DNA of 64,000 nucleotides from Persicaria tinctoria (lineage: Eukaryota; Streptophyta; Magnoliopsida; Caryophyllales; Polygonaceae). The translations under genes were made by a program, and so were the position numbers. The notes under the pieces are model-generated. The model saw nothing but the letters and a program-made list of their open reading frames with translations, ran no database searches and was not told the DNA's origin. Shown piece after piece: positions 20,880 to 32,785 of this stretch. Within the stretch, counting starts at the first letter, position 1. The number at the start of each line of letters is the position of its first letter. The stretch is taken from assembly GCA_037127255.1 (NCBI GenBank), contig JBANSL010000008.1, positions 35,539,373 to 35,603,372 on the forward strand. The letters are read 5' to 3'.

Positions 20880-22166
20880 CTAGAGCCGTAGACGATCTTG
20901 TTGTTGCTGAGTATCCCAAGATGAGAAGCGTTGAGACGCACTAGAGATGTGCTCCGCAATCTGAGTTTGCAGAGCATCTTGTTGAGTAGAGAGGGTAGAT
21001 AACTGAGATGACAAACTGTCAAACTGGCTCTGAAAGTAAGCTCTGTCATCAGTAGAATAGGCTCCGCCAGAAGAGTCCCCCTGTTCATAGTTATGGGTAG
21101 GCGACGCATCGGGAAGAGTCTCATCCTCTTCCACATTCTCAGCAGTGGGGAGTGGCGGACGAGGAGCACCAATCCAAGCCTTATACCAGTTGGCTTCCAC
21201 ATCTGTGCTTATATACGGTGAATCAGAGAGCGGGCGAGTGGCGGAGATCTGAGAGAGATAATAGCAAAAGATTCCTCGCTCCTTTTTAAGAGTGTGACCA
21301 GTTAGGAGATGCTTCTCATCAACCTTTCTTTCCGTCTCAATGGGTGTGTACCTCTCCAAGAAAACCCCAAAATGATGTGCTAGCGGGGTGATCATTCCTC
21401 CAATGCAAATTACACTTGATGTGCTTTCAGCTACTCCCTCTAGCTTGCGAGCTAACTCATAGCCAAGGTCAAAAGGACGATCATAGGCTAAGGCATAGAG
21501 CATCTCAAGCTATCCCTTGTTCACCTTAGAAGGTTCATCCCGAGCAAAGACAGTATTTTCCATGATGCGATGGAAGATTCGGAAGCAAGGATGAACTATA
21601 GAGCTAGCGGTTGCATTCTGCGATCGAAAAGGCCAATAACCCGTGAGCCTGTACCAGAAGGCATTATGGGTCTCACTGGAGAGCGTTTCTCTCCCTTTAT
21701 GAGACGGAAAACCAAGTGACTCATTGAGTTCTGCTACAGTCATTTCCCGAGCTTGGTTCCCTATCCGGAATGTAAGCGTCCCTGAACCTTCATCAGCACC
21801 TCTCTCAACTTTATAAGAGCTCAGAAACTCAGAAGTGATGGCCGGATAAGAATGCCACTTAAAATGGAACAAAGATGTAGAACCAATCCTCGAGCACAGT
21901 TTCATGATCTCATCTTTTAGATCCAATTTGGATAGGGAAACTACACTAGGCCATCGAGTACTAAGATGTGTCCGAGCCATGAAGTTTGTAAAGAGATCCT
22001 GCTGACCTCCTTCACATACTACCTTGTCCATACTTTGAGTTATCTGCCGCTTTCTGGATGCACTACCTTTAGCCATAGTAGCTCTACCTAGCACAATGAA
22101 ACCACAAACCCACAAAAGAACAAAGAACGAACACAAGCAAGCACAAGAGTTAATTGTGAATTCCAA
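20880..22166 (-). pseudogene. Element B copy 1, 3' ORF (ATHILA ORF-1/env-position protein) with a nonsense codon
   Basis: The frame on the minus strand starts MEFTINSCACLCSFF, a hydrophobic stretch around residues 9-28 that could be a signal or membrane segment. It continues with MAKGSASRKRQ, a folded-looking region (HFKWHSYPAITSEFLSSYKV, REMTVAELNESLGFPSHKGR, FWYRLTGYWPFRSQ) and a Gln/Ser-rich tail with SQFDSLSSQLSTLSTQQDAL, likely coiled coil. Athila elements carry such an ORF after integrase, in the position of env. The middle part resembles the ATHILA ORF-1/plant-transposon family, not viral envelope. A TAG near 21507 (Glu codon in copy 2) splits it into about 218 and 207 codons. Its function is unknown. 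Confidence 0.7.
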
Positions 22167-23282
22167 GAACCTTCAAATCCAACCAACACACATAGCAAGT
22201 AAGAAATCTCCCAAAAACTAACACAAGCCTCCAACACAACCACCCCATACTTAGAAATTCACCAAGTCTACAAGTTTATCAAAATCTCACAAATATGCAA
22301 AACTCGTAGACATCGCATAGAAAACCAACACATCTCATCACAACTCATCACACAACCAAAAGCAATATGCTCAATTCAAATACCATCATGAATTCAACCT
22401 CAAATAACCCCATACTTGAAATTTGAAACAAGTTATAAATATCAAAGTTTCGAGCTTCACTTGTAAAAATTTCAAGGGGCTATCACCACCACAAAGCCAA
22501 GCAATCAACCAAATAGAACAATTTACTTAGGAATTATCCATATCTCCCATAAGAACATATACAACAATTCCCAAAAAATCAATTTCACCTCATAAATCAC
22601 AACCAAACCATCAACTACATTTCATGAGCATCAATAATCATGAACTTGACACAATGTGATGCAAGGGCACCCCTAATTTACACAACTCAAGAATTCCCCA
22701 AATCAAGTCCATCAACTTAAACCCTAGAATTTCAAAATCTCTAATTCAACCAACCAAAATTATTAATTGATAAAGAAACTTGAAGTAAAAGAGATGAGAG
22801 ATGATAAAGCATACCAATTTTCTTCAAGTTCAAGGGGGGAGAATGAGGCTTAAGACAAGGGATTGCAAAAGGGAGAAGTGATAAGAGGGAGGCGGGGCTG
22901 TTGGCTGGCGGGTGGTGCAGCAGCCGAACCGGCGGCGTGGTGGTGTAGCGGTGGCCGGCCGGTGGTGGTGCGCCAGTGGTGGGGTTCGGCGCGAGGGAGG
23001 AGAGTCGGGGCTGGTGTAGTGTGAGGTGTGTGTGAATGACGGGGAGAAGAAGAAAGAAGGAGGACAAGGTTTTCTTCTTTGTTTTTTTTTTATTTAATTT
23101 AATTTAATTTTTTTTAAAGGGCTGGATCCACGCGGGCGCGCGCATCAAGCGCACGCCCGCTCACCTGCTTGCTGCAAATGCTGAGTTCAGGTGCGCTGTA
23201 AACGGTTTTTTTTTTTTTAAAAAACTAAAGAAATTAAACAAAAATATTTACGAGTCTATTCTATTAAGCATGAAAAGAAAAC
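22167..23282 (-). other. Element B copy 1, spacer between integrase and 3' ORF
   Basis: AT-rich sequence with no coding support (22167-22800) is followed by a GC-rich block (22880-23010, GGTGGTG/CCGGCGG words). A T/A-run region comes next, with a GC palindrome cluster GGGCGCGCGCATCAAGCGCA and CGCCCGCTCACC at about 23130-23165. The GCACGCCCGC word also occurs in the LTR minisatellite. Copy 2 (44202-45331) has a 12-bp GGGCTCGGCG-type insertion by comparison. Confidence 0.6.
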
Positions 23283-26148
23283 TTACCTCGGGTTGCCTCC
23301 CGAGAAGCGCTTCTTTAGAGTCTTGAGCCGAACTTCAATTTCTTCCCAAACACTTGGATCCTTGAGGTGAGTAGGACTCACCTTCTCAATCGGATTTCCA
23401 CTATAGTATCTCTTCAAACGATGTCCATTCACCTTGAATTCACCCCACTTTTCGTTCCAAATTGTTATTGCACCATGGGGGTGAACTTTTCGGACTTGAA
23501 AAGGACCACTCCATCGAGACTTCAACTTACCTGGAAATAGCTTTAGGCGAGAATTATAGAGCAAAACCAAATCACCTTCAAAAAAGTCTTTAGGGACAAT
23601 TCTCTTGTCATGCCATCGCTTTGTTCTCTCCTTGTAAATCCGGGCATTCTCATATGCCTCAAGTCTCAACTCCTCAAGCTCATGAAGTTGTAGGATTCTC
23701 TTCTCACCGGCTTCTTTCAAGTCATAATTCAGCGCCTTGATAGCCCAAAATGCCTTATGCTCCAACTCGACCGGAAAATGACAAGATTTTCCATATACAA
23801 GCCGGTATGGTGTAGTGCCTAATGGAGTCTTGTATGCCGTCCTATATGCCCACAAAGCATCATCAAGCTTCTGTGCCCAATCTTTCCTTGTTCGAGAAAC
23901 AGTTTTCTCCAAAATACTCTTGATTTCTCTATTGGAGACCTCGACTTGACCACTTGTTTGGGGGTGATATGGAGTAGCAATTCGGTGGTTCACCCCATAC
24001 TTCTTCAAAAGTGCTTCAAATTTCCGCTCAATAAAGTGTGATCCTCCATCACTAATAAGCACTCGCGGAACTCCAAACCTTGGAAAGATGGTAGACTTTA
24101 AGAACTTTGCTACCACTTTAGAGTCGTTAGTAGGTGTGGCGATTGCTTCCACCCACTTCGACACATAATCTACAGCGACCAATATGTACTTGTAGACCCC
24201 AGAACTCGGAAAAGGACCCATGAAATCGATCCCCCACATATCAAAAAGTTCCACCTCTTGGAATTTGGTGAGTGGCATTTCATTCCTCCAAGATATGTTC
24301 CCTGAACGTTGACATTCATCATAAGAAGTTACATACCTCTGCACATCCTTAAACATTGTAGGCCAAAAGAAACCGGATTGGACGATCTTGGCGGTGGTCT
24401 TGAAAGCTTTAGCATGTCCTCCAGCAGGCAAGTTATGAAAATGATTAATCACACCTTCAATCTCATCATCCGGAACACACCGTCTATAAATCCCATCATT
24501 GCCTAGCTTGAAGAGCAGCGGTTCATCCCAATAATATTGTTGAACATCATGGAGGAATTTCTTCCTCTGGTGGAATGACAGTCCAGGTGGCAACTCTTTG
24601 CAAGCCAGGTAGTTCACAAAATCAGCATACCAAGGAAGCCCCTCAATGGAGAAGTTTAGGAGCTCTTCGGTGACATAAGAGATGGCAGAGGTTGTGGCTT
24701 GGAACAAGTGGTCATCTGGGAAAGAATCGTCAACAGGCAATCCTTCTTTTCCCTTCTAAATCTGCTCGGGAGGAAGCCTAGAAAGGTGATCAGCAACAAC
24801 ATTCTCAGCCCCTTTCTTGTCCCTAATTTCCAAGTCAAACTCTTGTTGCAACAGAATCCAGCGGATGAGGCGTGGTTTCGCATCCTTTTTCTGCATCAAG
24901 TATCGCACAGCAGCATGGTCAGTAAAAACAATTACCTTAGAACCCACGAGGTATGACCGAAACTTCTCAAAGGCAAACACCACTGCAAGCAACTCCTTTT
25001 CCGTTGTGGTGTAGTTCATCTGAGCCTCATCAAGTGTCTTGCTAGCATAGTAAATAGCATGAGGCTTCTTGTCCCTTCTTTGCCCAAGTACAACACCCAC
25101 GGCAAAATCACTTGCATCACACATAATTTCGAAAGGGAGATCCCAATCCGGTGATTGCATGATGGGGGCTGACACTAATGCTTGTTTTAGCCTGCAAAAA
25201 GACTCAAGACAATCTGTGGAAAAATCGAAGGCTACATCCTTCAGCAACAGGTTAGTCAAAGGTTTGGTGATTTTAGAAAAATCCTTGATGAATCTTCTAT
25301 AAAAACCGGCATGTCCTAGAAAACTTCTAATCCCTTTTATAGAGGTAGGAGGTGGCATTTTCTCAATTATCTCAATTTTAGCTTTATCCACCTCAATTCC
25401 TCTATTAGAGACTAAATGTCCTAGCACAATTCCTTCATTAACCATGAAATGACATTTTTCCCAATTCAGCACAAGATTAGTCTCTTCACATCTCATTAAA
25501 ACCCTTTCAAGATTAGACAAACAAACATCAAAAGTAGTGCCATAGACGGAGAAATCGTCCATAAACACCTCCACAATCTCCTCAATCATATCAGAAAATA
25601 TGGCCATCATGCATCGTTGAAAAGTTGCAGGAGCATTACATAAGCCAAAAGGCATCCTTCAATATGCAAAGGTGTCATAAGGGCAAGTGAATGTAGTTTT
25701 TTCCTGATCATCGGGATGAATAGGAATTTTCCAAAACCCACTATACCCATCTAGATAGCAGAAGTATGAATGCTTAGCCAACCTTTCTAGCACTTGATCA
25801 GTAAATGGAAGAGGGAAGTGGTCTTTCCTAGTGGCGGTGTTCAATTTTCTATAGTCTATGCACATTCTCCACCCGGTGACCGTTCTAGTGGGAATTAATT
25901 CATTATTTTCATTTCTTACAACCGTTAACCCACCCTTCTTAGGCACAACGTGAACCGGACTTACCCACTTACTATCGGAAATAGGAAAAATAATCCCTGC
26001 ATCTAACAATTTCAGGACTTCTTTTTTCACTACCTCTTTCATGTTCGGGTTAAGTCTCCTTTGGTGTTCTATGGTGGGTTTGTGGTCATCTTCCATGAAA
26101 ATACGGTGCATGCACAAAGAAGGTGAAATCCCTTTCAAATCATCTATT
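23283..26148 (-). pseudogene. Element B copy 1 pol, C-terminal part: RT, RNase H, integrase
   Basis: Minus strand, same frame throughout. RT: VVPKKGGLTVV, WRMCIDYRKLN, YCYLDGYSGFWKIPI-like (here FCYLDGYSGF), [15 protein letters not shown] and catalytic FMDDF (about 25551-25565). RNase [31 protein letters not shown] and VADHLSRL. Integrase: a zinc-binding part in which the first Cys of the CX2C pair is Tyr (VTSYDEC; copy 2 has VTSCDEC), then [23 protein letters not shown] and [11 protein letters not shown], and a C-terminal [18 protein letters not shown] block. TGA at 25656-25658 (AY then stop then RMPFG) and TAG at 24753-24755 interrupt it. The upstream part continues beyond the Sirevirus-like insertion at 35892. 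Confidence 0.85.
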
Positions 26149-26153
26149 GAATA

Positions 26154-27237
26154 TGAAGACTCCACCTTGATTGTAAGATCTTGAGAACTAACGTGCAGGT
26201 GATCTAAAGGATGATGAAAGACAAAAAGGCTGGGTTTCAAGGTCTTGAAACCCAGACTAAAATGTTTTGATCACTTATGCATTTATCTAGTTCAACTTGT
26301 TCTTTTACAGGCTATAGTTCGAGGCCAATCTTTTTGGGCTTAAATTATAATGGGCTCTATATTGGGCTATGTGATGAGACTTGGGCTTTATCGATTTATA
26401 TATATGAGTATCTCATCTAACCCATTTTATGTACTAGATACATTTTGCATATTCTTTCATGTTTTTACTTTTCATACAAGGAAAGAATCGATCTCAAATT
26501 GATCATACTTGATCATGAAGAAAGTTGGAAGAACTCTTGGAAGGCACACAAAGGATCCTCTTTTGGAAAGAATTCAAATACTTTGGAGAGGATTTGAATT
26601 TCAAACGGTCTCCCTCCAAGAAGCCCTACAAGTGTTCTAACTATAAAAGGACGAAAGCTAAGAAGGATGAGTACACTAAGCAACCACGCAAGCATTCATA
26701 GCATCCTAAAAGCACTCGTCAAAGTTTCTCTTATATTCTCCTATATTCTAGTTGGTGATCATTGCTTAAGAGTTGAGAGAAACACTAGCACTTATTGTAC
26801 AAGTCATTCATTTTACACTTAGAGTTTTTATACTCGATCAAAACACACTTGGCGTGTGTGGTGTGAGCTTTTATTTCACTTGTAAGTTTGAGAGCTAGAA
26901 TATAAGCGGTGAGGCTTTGTATAGAGAAAGGGAAGTTTCTCTAGGAAGTTCTAGGCTCAAAGGAAGTGAAATAAGAAGTGTTTGAATCCTACGGATTGAA
27001 CAATCCTAGGCGGGGACGTAGGCAAGTTGGTGCCGAACCTCGTTAACAATTCGTGTGTTCATCTTCTATATTCCGCATTTACCTTATCGCATTCGATTTC
27101 ACTTTGTGAAGTTTTGATAGCCTATATCAAGGTCTTGACAAGTTGCAGTAAATTTCTATTGTTGCGAAAATCGTCCATACTCTATTCATCCCCCCCCCCC
27201 CTTCTAGAGTATTATTCATCGCCTTATAGACTCTTCA
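26154..27237 (+). repeat. Sirevirus-like 5' LTR (1,084 bp)
   Basis: It runs from TGAAGACTCC to GACTCTTCA. It contains a perfect 12-bp inverted repeat CTGGGTTTCAAG-GT-CTTGAAACCCAG (26230-26255), a TATATATATGAG TATA-like stretch (about 26396-26407), and a C12-type homopolymer near 27190. By eye about 13 substitutions separate it from the 3' LTR, roughly 1.2-1.3 percent, so the insertion is young compared with the other elements here. Confidence 0.92.
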
Positions 27238-27239
27238 AT

Positions 27240-27255
27240 TGGTATCAGAGCTTGG
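27240..27255 (+). promoter_or_regulatory. Primer-binding site for initiator tRNA-Met
   Basis: TGGTATCAGAGCTTGG lies 2 nt after the 5' LTR and is the usual complement of plant initiator tRNA-Met 3' end used by copia elements. Confidence 0.9.
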
Positions 27256-27293
27256 CTCACTGTTTTGATTTAACAATCTTGTGAGTTTTCAGT

Positions 27294-29078
27294 ATGTCTA
27301 CCATAGGTGATGGAGGTTTTGCTCAAGGAAGGTCAACCAATAGACCTCCACTGTTCTGTGGCAATAACTTTGTCCACTGGAGATCACTGATGCTAATGTT
27401 CATCATTGATCAAGACCTTGAGCTATGGGGCCTGGTCAAAAATGGACCACACGTTCTTAAAAAGACTGTCGATGGAAAGCAAGTTGATAAAACTGAGTCT
27501 GATTACGATCAGACTGATCTTGAGAACATTGCTAAGAACTACAAAGCTATGAATCTATTATATTGTGCTCTCGATGCTAATGAGTTTAATCGTGTCTCAG
27601 CTTGCAAAAGTGCCAAGGAAATTTGGGATAAACTTATAGTTACTTATGAGGGCACAAGTCAAGGTAAAGAGAGTAAGATTAACATCTTTCTCAGGCAATA
27701 CGAACTTTTCAAGATGAATCCTGATGAGACAGTAAAGGAGATGTTCACAAGATTCACTCAAATTGTTAACAACCTTGACTCACTTGGGAAAACCTTCTCT
27801 AACCCAGAAAAGGTTCGAAAGGTTCTAAGGAGCCTTCCAAAAACCAAGTGGGGTCCCAAGGTTACTGCAATTGAGGAAGCTCAAGATCTCTCTACACTTC
27901 CATTAGATGATCTTCTGGGAAAACTTATCACTCATGAGATGATATTAAACGAGGAAGATGGAGAATTACCCTCAACAACAAAGAACCTTGCTCTCAAAGC
28001 AAAGAAAGATCACTCATAATCTGAGAGTGATGAATCAGACGACGAAGATGATCTCTTTGCTCTCATCACAAGAGGATTAGCTTGAATTATGAAGATGAAA
28101 AAGCAATTCTCCAACCGAGAAAATACTCATTCATCTAGATTCAAAAGCAAGTCTCCCAACATGTCAAAGAAGCCAAAAGTGCTAACATTTTTTGAGTGTG
28201 GAGAGACAGATCATCTCGTAAAGGAGTACCCTATGAAGAAAAGAAATAAGTTCAAGAAATATGAACAAAAGAAAAAGGCTATGCTTGCAACCTGGAGTGA
28301 CTCAGATTCATCATGTGAATCAGACACCGAAAAAGAACAAGCTAATCTCTGTCTTATGGCCGAACACGAAGGATCACAGACTCAAGACCTTGAACAAGTG
28401 GTAAGAAATCTAATGTCTAGTCCTCCCGATGTTCTTTCTGAAGTCCTAAGAAATATGATTTCTAATGAAGATGCTTACAACAGTGAAATCAACATCTTGA
28501 AGGAAAAGCTGATAGATCAACAGAAATGCATCAGTGATATGTAGTTGGAAATAAAAAATCTTGAAACATCTCGGACAGCCCTTGACATTAAAGTCAAGAC
28601 CTTGAGCTCAGAAAATTCTGATCTCGGGCAAAGCCTCTCCTCTCTAAAGAGTCGTAATGAGGATTTAGAGAAAGAGAAGGCAAAGCTATCCGATAAGTGT
28701 CAAGACCAGCAGACTTCACTCATTCAATTCACCAGATCTAAAGCTAATCTTGATAAGATGCTGGGTGAACAACAACTCTCTATTAATAGAAGTGGTATTG
28801 GATACAACAAGAACTTTCCAAACAAACCTAGTACCACTTTTGTTAAAGCTAAAGGCTATTGGCGTTCACCTACTTGCTTCCATTGTTGTAAGAAAGGGCA
28901 TGTTAGAGAAACCAGTCCATATAGGAGAAAGGATCCCTACATCATTAGAAATACATTTCCAGTTCGACTTAATGAACAGATAAAACAAGTTTGGGTTCCT
29001 AAAGGGACAAGACTACCCAACATGGTCTATCCTCATTATGAATCTAAAACTATGTATTGGTCTAGCCGGAAGGGTTGA
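27294..29078 (+). pseudogene. Sirevirus-like Gag with three in-frame stops
   Basis: One frame from ATG 27294 to TGA 29076-29078 (595 codons). It carries the N-terminal copia gag domain (RPPLFCGNNFVHWRSLMLMF, NEFNRVSACKSAKEIWDKL, SKINIFLRQYELFKM), then TAA at 28017-28019 and TGA at 28083-28085. A first degenerate zinc knuckle follows (FFECGETDHLVKEYP), then TAG at 28542-28544, a coiled-coil segment (SLKSRNEDLEKEKAKLSDKC) and a second knuckle (CFHCCKKGHVRETSP). In both knuckles one zinc ligand has been lost (the first Cys is Phe; the last Cys is Ser). Pol overlaps the 3' end in another frame, so expression would need frameshifting or a similar event. It would form particles with element RNA if intact. 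Confidence 0.85.
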
Positions 29079-32000
29079 TGTTGGTATTGCATGATATCAT
29101 CAAGAGCAAAGAGCCAAAATGGATAATGGACAATGGATGCTCACGACACATGAGTGGAAAGAAATCTCTATTTCAAGATCTTAAGGAACAAACCACTGGA
29201 ACAATTACTCTTGGTGATAAAGGGAAATGCAACATTATTGGTATTGGTAATATTGGAAATTCAGAAAGTTGCATTAAAGATGTTTATCTTGACAATGGAT
29301 TAAAGTATAACCTCTTAAGTGTCTCTCAGTTGTGTGACAAAGGAAACAAAGTTGGCTTTGACAAATACAAGTGTGAAGTCGGGAATGAAGAGACTGATGA
29401 TCTAATTCTCACTGCTCACAGGCACAACAACACTTACGCTGTAAATGCTAATCACATTACAGGAACAAAACTCAAGTGTCTCAACGCCTTGACAGAAGAT
29501 CCCAGCCTATGGCATAGAAAACTAGGTCATGTAAGCATGCACACCCTCAATAAGCTCAAAACAAGAGATCTTGTGAGAGGATTGCCTGATCTAAACTTCA
29601 AGAAAGAAGATCTATGCAATGCATGTACAAGAGGCAAACAAACACGCAGTTCCTTCAAACCTAAAAAGGTTGTAAGTTCCTCTCGCCCTCTCGAGTTGTT
29701 ACATATGGACTTGTGTGGACCTATGCGAGTCAAATCTCCAAAGGGCAAACAATACATCCTGGTTATTATTGATGATTTCTCTCGTTTTACATGGATCTCC
29801 TTTTTAAGAGAAAAATCAGAGGTCTTGTTAGAGTTTTCCAAACTTTGGAAAGAGTTGCAGACCTTGAAAAACATACCTATTGTCTCCATTAGGAGTGATC
29901 ATGGTAGAGAATTTGATCAACTTAAGTTTGATTTGTTCTGTGCTAAATATGGAATTTCACACAACTTTTCAGCACCTAGAACTCCTCAACAAAACGGAGT
30001 TGTGGAACGAAAGAACCGCACTTTGGAGGACATCTCTAGAACAATGCTTTTGGAAAATGGTTTGCCAAAAATCTACTGGGCTGAGGCTCTTAATACAGCC
30101 AATTACATTTTAAATCGATGCTTGATTCGTCCCATTTTGAAAAAGACTCCCTATGAACTTTTCAAAGGAAGAAAGCCTAGCATTTCCTACTTCAAACCTT
30201 TTGGATGCACTTGCTTTGTCCATAACAATGGCAAAGATAATCTTGGAAAATTTGATGCGCGTAGTGATGAAGGTATCTTCCTTGGTTATTCTACTACTAG
30301 CAAAGCTTATAGAGTTTATAACAAGCGCACCAAAATTGTTGAGGAGAGTATCCATGTGGTATTCGACGAAAGCAACAATGGTGTGTTGAGTGAAGGTTTT
30401 GTAGATCTCAATCTAAATCATCATGATTCGGATGGAGAAGAAGAGGACAAGGCTGAAAATAAGCAAGACCAAGAAAGAAACATGCAAGAACAAATCCAAG
30501 ACATCAACGAGCTATCTCAAGACCTTGAGAAGGGATCACAGGATCAGGATTCAGTCATTGAAGAATCCAACACTAAAACTATCTCTCAAGACCTTGAAGA
30601 GAGACCTGCTACTAGTTCAAACAATCAGGGTCCAAAGCTACGAAAATTCAAACATGCCTCTTCACACTCAGCTCAAGATATCATATCAGATCCATCCTCT
30701 GGGGAACAAACTCGATCTAGATTAAAGAATCTTTGTGCCTTTTATGCTTTTGTTTCTCTTATAGAACCACAGACCCCAGCTGAAGCACTCAAGGACTCGG
30801 ATTGGATCACTGCCATGCAAAATGAGCTAAATGAGTTTGAAAGGAACAAGCTATGGACTCTTCAACCCAGACCACAACACCAATCAGTCATAGGAACTAG
30901 ATGGGTGTTTCGAAATAAACTGGATGAAGCAGGCAAGATCATTCGAAACAAAGCAAGACTTGTTGCTCAAGGATACAATCAAGAAGAAGGTATAGACTAC
31001 GAGGAGACATTTGCTCCTGTAGCAAGGTTAGAAGCTATACGAATACTACTTGCGTTTGCATCTTTCATGGGGATAAAGCTATTTCAAATGGATGTCAAAT
31101 GTGCATTCCTAAATGGATTCTTAGAAGAAGAGGTTTATGTTGCTCAACCACCAGGTTTTGAAAGTGAAGAATTTCCTAATCATGTGTATAAATTGGACAA
31201 AGCTCTCTATAGTCTCAAACAAGCCCCAAGAGCTTGGTATGAAAGATTGTCCAAATACCTTCTTGAAAATGGTTTTCAAAGAGGATTGATTGATAAAACC
31301 CTCTTCATCAAAACCCGTGGAAATGATCTTTTGATTGTACAAATATATGTAGACGATATTTTATTTGGTGCTACTAACAATTCCCTTTGCAAAGAGTTTT
31401 CTGAAATTATGTGCAGGGAATTCGAAATGAGTCTCATGGGAGAATTAAACTTCTTCCTTGGTTTACAAGTTTATCAAACAAGTAAGGGTATCTTCTTGAA
31501 TCAAGGGAAATATACCAGGGATCTACTAAAGAAATACAAAATGGAAAAATCAAAGGTAGCAAAGACCCCTATGAGCTCCACTCTCTCTCTTGATCAAGAT
31601 AAGAATGGTAAGAATGTAAACCAAAGAGAATATAGAGGTATGATTGGTTCACTCCTATACCTTACTGCTAGTAGACCTGACATAATGTTCAGTGTCTGTA
31701 TGTGTGCTCGATTCCAAAGTGACCCCAAAGAGTCTCATCTTATTGCTGTAAAAAGGATCTTCAGATACCTAAATGGATCTCAAGACCTTGGGCTATGGTA
31801 TCCCAAACAAAGTAACTTTCTTTTAAAAGGCTACTCCGATGCAGATTTTGCAGGATACAAAGTGGATAGAAAAAGCACCTCTGGCTGCTGCCAACTCCTA
31901 GGATCCTCCTTGATAAGTTGGCACTCTAAGAAACAGAATTCAGTAGCCTTATCAACTGCAGAAGCCGAGTACATTGCTGCTGGTGCATGTTGCTCTCAGA

Positions 32001-32299
32001 TTCTTTGGATAGCACAACAACTCAGAGACCTTAGAATTGATCTTAAAGGTATTCCTATCTTGTGTGATAATACTAGTGCTATTTCAATCACTAAAAATCC
32101 AATGCAGCATTCGAGAACCAAGCACATTGATGTGAGACACCATTTTATAAGAGATCATGTGGAGAAAGGTGATGTTTCAATATCCTTCATATCCACTGAC
32201 TTTCAGTTAGCTGATATTTTTACTAAACCACTCCCTGAAGATCGTTTCAATTTTATTAGATTGGAGTTGGGTATGCTTAATAAGGAAGCACTTTCTTAG
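29075..32299 (+). CDS. Sirevirus-like Pol polyprotein: protease, integrase, RT, RNase H (open over 1,074 codons)
   Basis: The longest uninterrupted frame in the window. Order: protease with MDNGCSRHMSG, where the usual DSG is DNG and catalysis is therefore doubtful. Next comes the gag-preintegrase/zinc part (LWHRKLGHVSMHTLNKLK, CNACTRGKQ), then the integrase core with MDLCGPMRVKSPKG, SDHGREF and NGVVERKNRTLED (D,D,E). After an acidic linker with repeated SQDLE words comes RT (WVFRNKLDEAGKIIRNKARL, MDVKCAFLNGFLEEEVYV, YVDDILFG) and RNase H (YSDADFAGYKVDRKSTSG, LSTAEAEYIAA, HIDVRHHFIRD). The frame is offset relative to gag; its first in-frame codon is a TTG, so a separate start is not implied. 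Except for the protease motif the domains look complete. Confidence 0.88.
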   Translation: MMLVLHDIIKSKEPKWIMDNGCSRHMSGKKSLFQDLKEQTTGTITLGDKGKCNIIGIGNIGNSESCIKDVYLDNGLKYNLLSVSQLCDKGNKVGFDKYKCEVGNEETDDLILTAHRHNNTYAVNANHITGTKLKCLNALTEDPSLWHRKLGHVSMHTLNKLKTRDLVRGLPDLNFKKEDLCNACTRGKQTRSSFKPKKVVSSSRPLELLHMDLCGPMRVKSPKGKQYILVIIDDFSRFTWISFLREKSEVLLEFSKLWKELQTLKNIPIVSIRSDHGREFDQLKFDLFCAKYGISHNFSAPRTPQQNGVVERKNRTLEDISRTMLLENGLPKIYWAEALNTANYILNRCLIRPILKKTPYELFKGRKPSISYFKPFGCTCFVHNNGKDNLGKFDARSDEGIFLGYSTTSKAYRVYNKRTKIVEESIHVVFDESNNGVLSEGFVDLNLNHHDSDGEEEDKAENKQDQERNMQEQIQDINELSQDLEKGSQDQDSVIEESNTKTISQDLEERPATSSNNQGPKLRKFKHASSHSAQDIISDPSSGEQTRSRLKNLCAFYAFVSLIEPQTPAEALKDSDWITAMQNELNEFERNKLWTLQPRPQHQSVIGTRWVFRNKLDEAGKIIRNKARLVAQGYNQEEGIDYEETFAPVARLEAIRILLAFASFMGIKLFQMDVKCAFLNGFLEEEVYVAQPPGFESEEFPNHVYKLDKALYSLKQAPRAWYERLSKYLLENGFQRGLIDKTLFIKTRGNDLLIVQIYVDDILFGATNNSLCKEFSEIMCREFEMSLMGELNFFLGLQVYQTSKGIFLNQGKYTRDLLKKYKMEKSKVAKTPMSSTLSLDQDKNGKNVNQREYRGMIGSLLYLTASRPDIMFSVCMCARFQSDPKESHLIAVKRIFRYLNGSQDLGLWYPKQSNFLLKGYSDADFAGYKVDRKSTSGCCQLLGSSLISWHSKKQNSVALSTAEAEYIAAGACCSQILWIAQQLRDLRIDLKGIPILCDNTSAISITKNPMQHSRTKHIDVRHHFIRDHVEKGDVSISFISTDFQLADIFTKPLPEDRFNFIRLELGMLNKEALS

Positions 32300-32785
32300 G
32301 GGGAGCAATTGCTTCTTATATGAAAGTCATGAATTCAAATGAAATCTCAAGACCTTGACTTTATAAGGTTTCTGGATGATCATTCGAATAAAATTATTTT
32401 GGATCAAACTCTTGTTAATATCTTATGGATGTTCAATAAGAGTATCTTTTAATGTTCTGAGTTTATCTTGATATCTTTTACCCCTTTCAAAAATTGGTAC
32501 TCACATATCTTGGTTTCCGTTTTTATTTTTGAAAATCTCTCTATTTTGTGCAAGTGGATGTGACACTTTGGGTTTAGAATTTTCAGAACATCATTACTTA
32601 CTATTCACTTGAGTAAATGAATCTGTACTTGCCTTTTGAACAAAGAGAGAAACGATTCAATTTCCAGTCTTTTTGCTTTATAATCCCCTCTCTCTCTCTC
32701 TGATTCATCCACTCCATTTTCACTCCCAGAATCTCTCTCTCTCTCTCGTCAAAAAGTCCAAAACTCTCTCTGTTTCTGTAACCAA
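32300..32785 (+). other. Sirevirus-like spacer between pol and the 3' ORF
   Basis: It begins with a PPT-like AGGGGGAG (32298-32305) at the pol stop and carries a TCAAGACCTTGA motif (32347-32358). It ends with CTCTCT-rich leader sequence (32686-32748) just before the ATG of the next ORF. The CT-rich stretch could be an internal promoter or leader for that ORF. Confidence 0.45.

Noticed and set aside
20880..22166. Envelope gene of an endogenous retrovirus in element B
   Set aside because: Only one N-terminal hydrophobic stretch, and no fusion peptide, cleavage site or C-terminal membrane anchor; the sequence resembles the ATHILA ORF-1 type instead.
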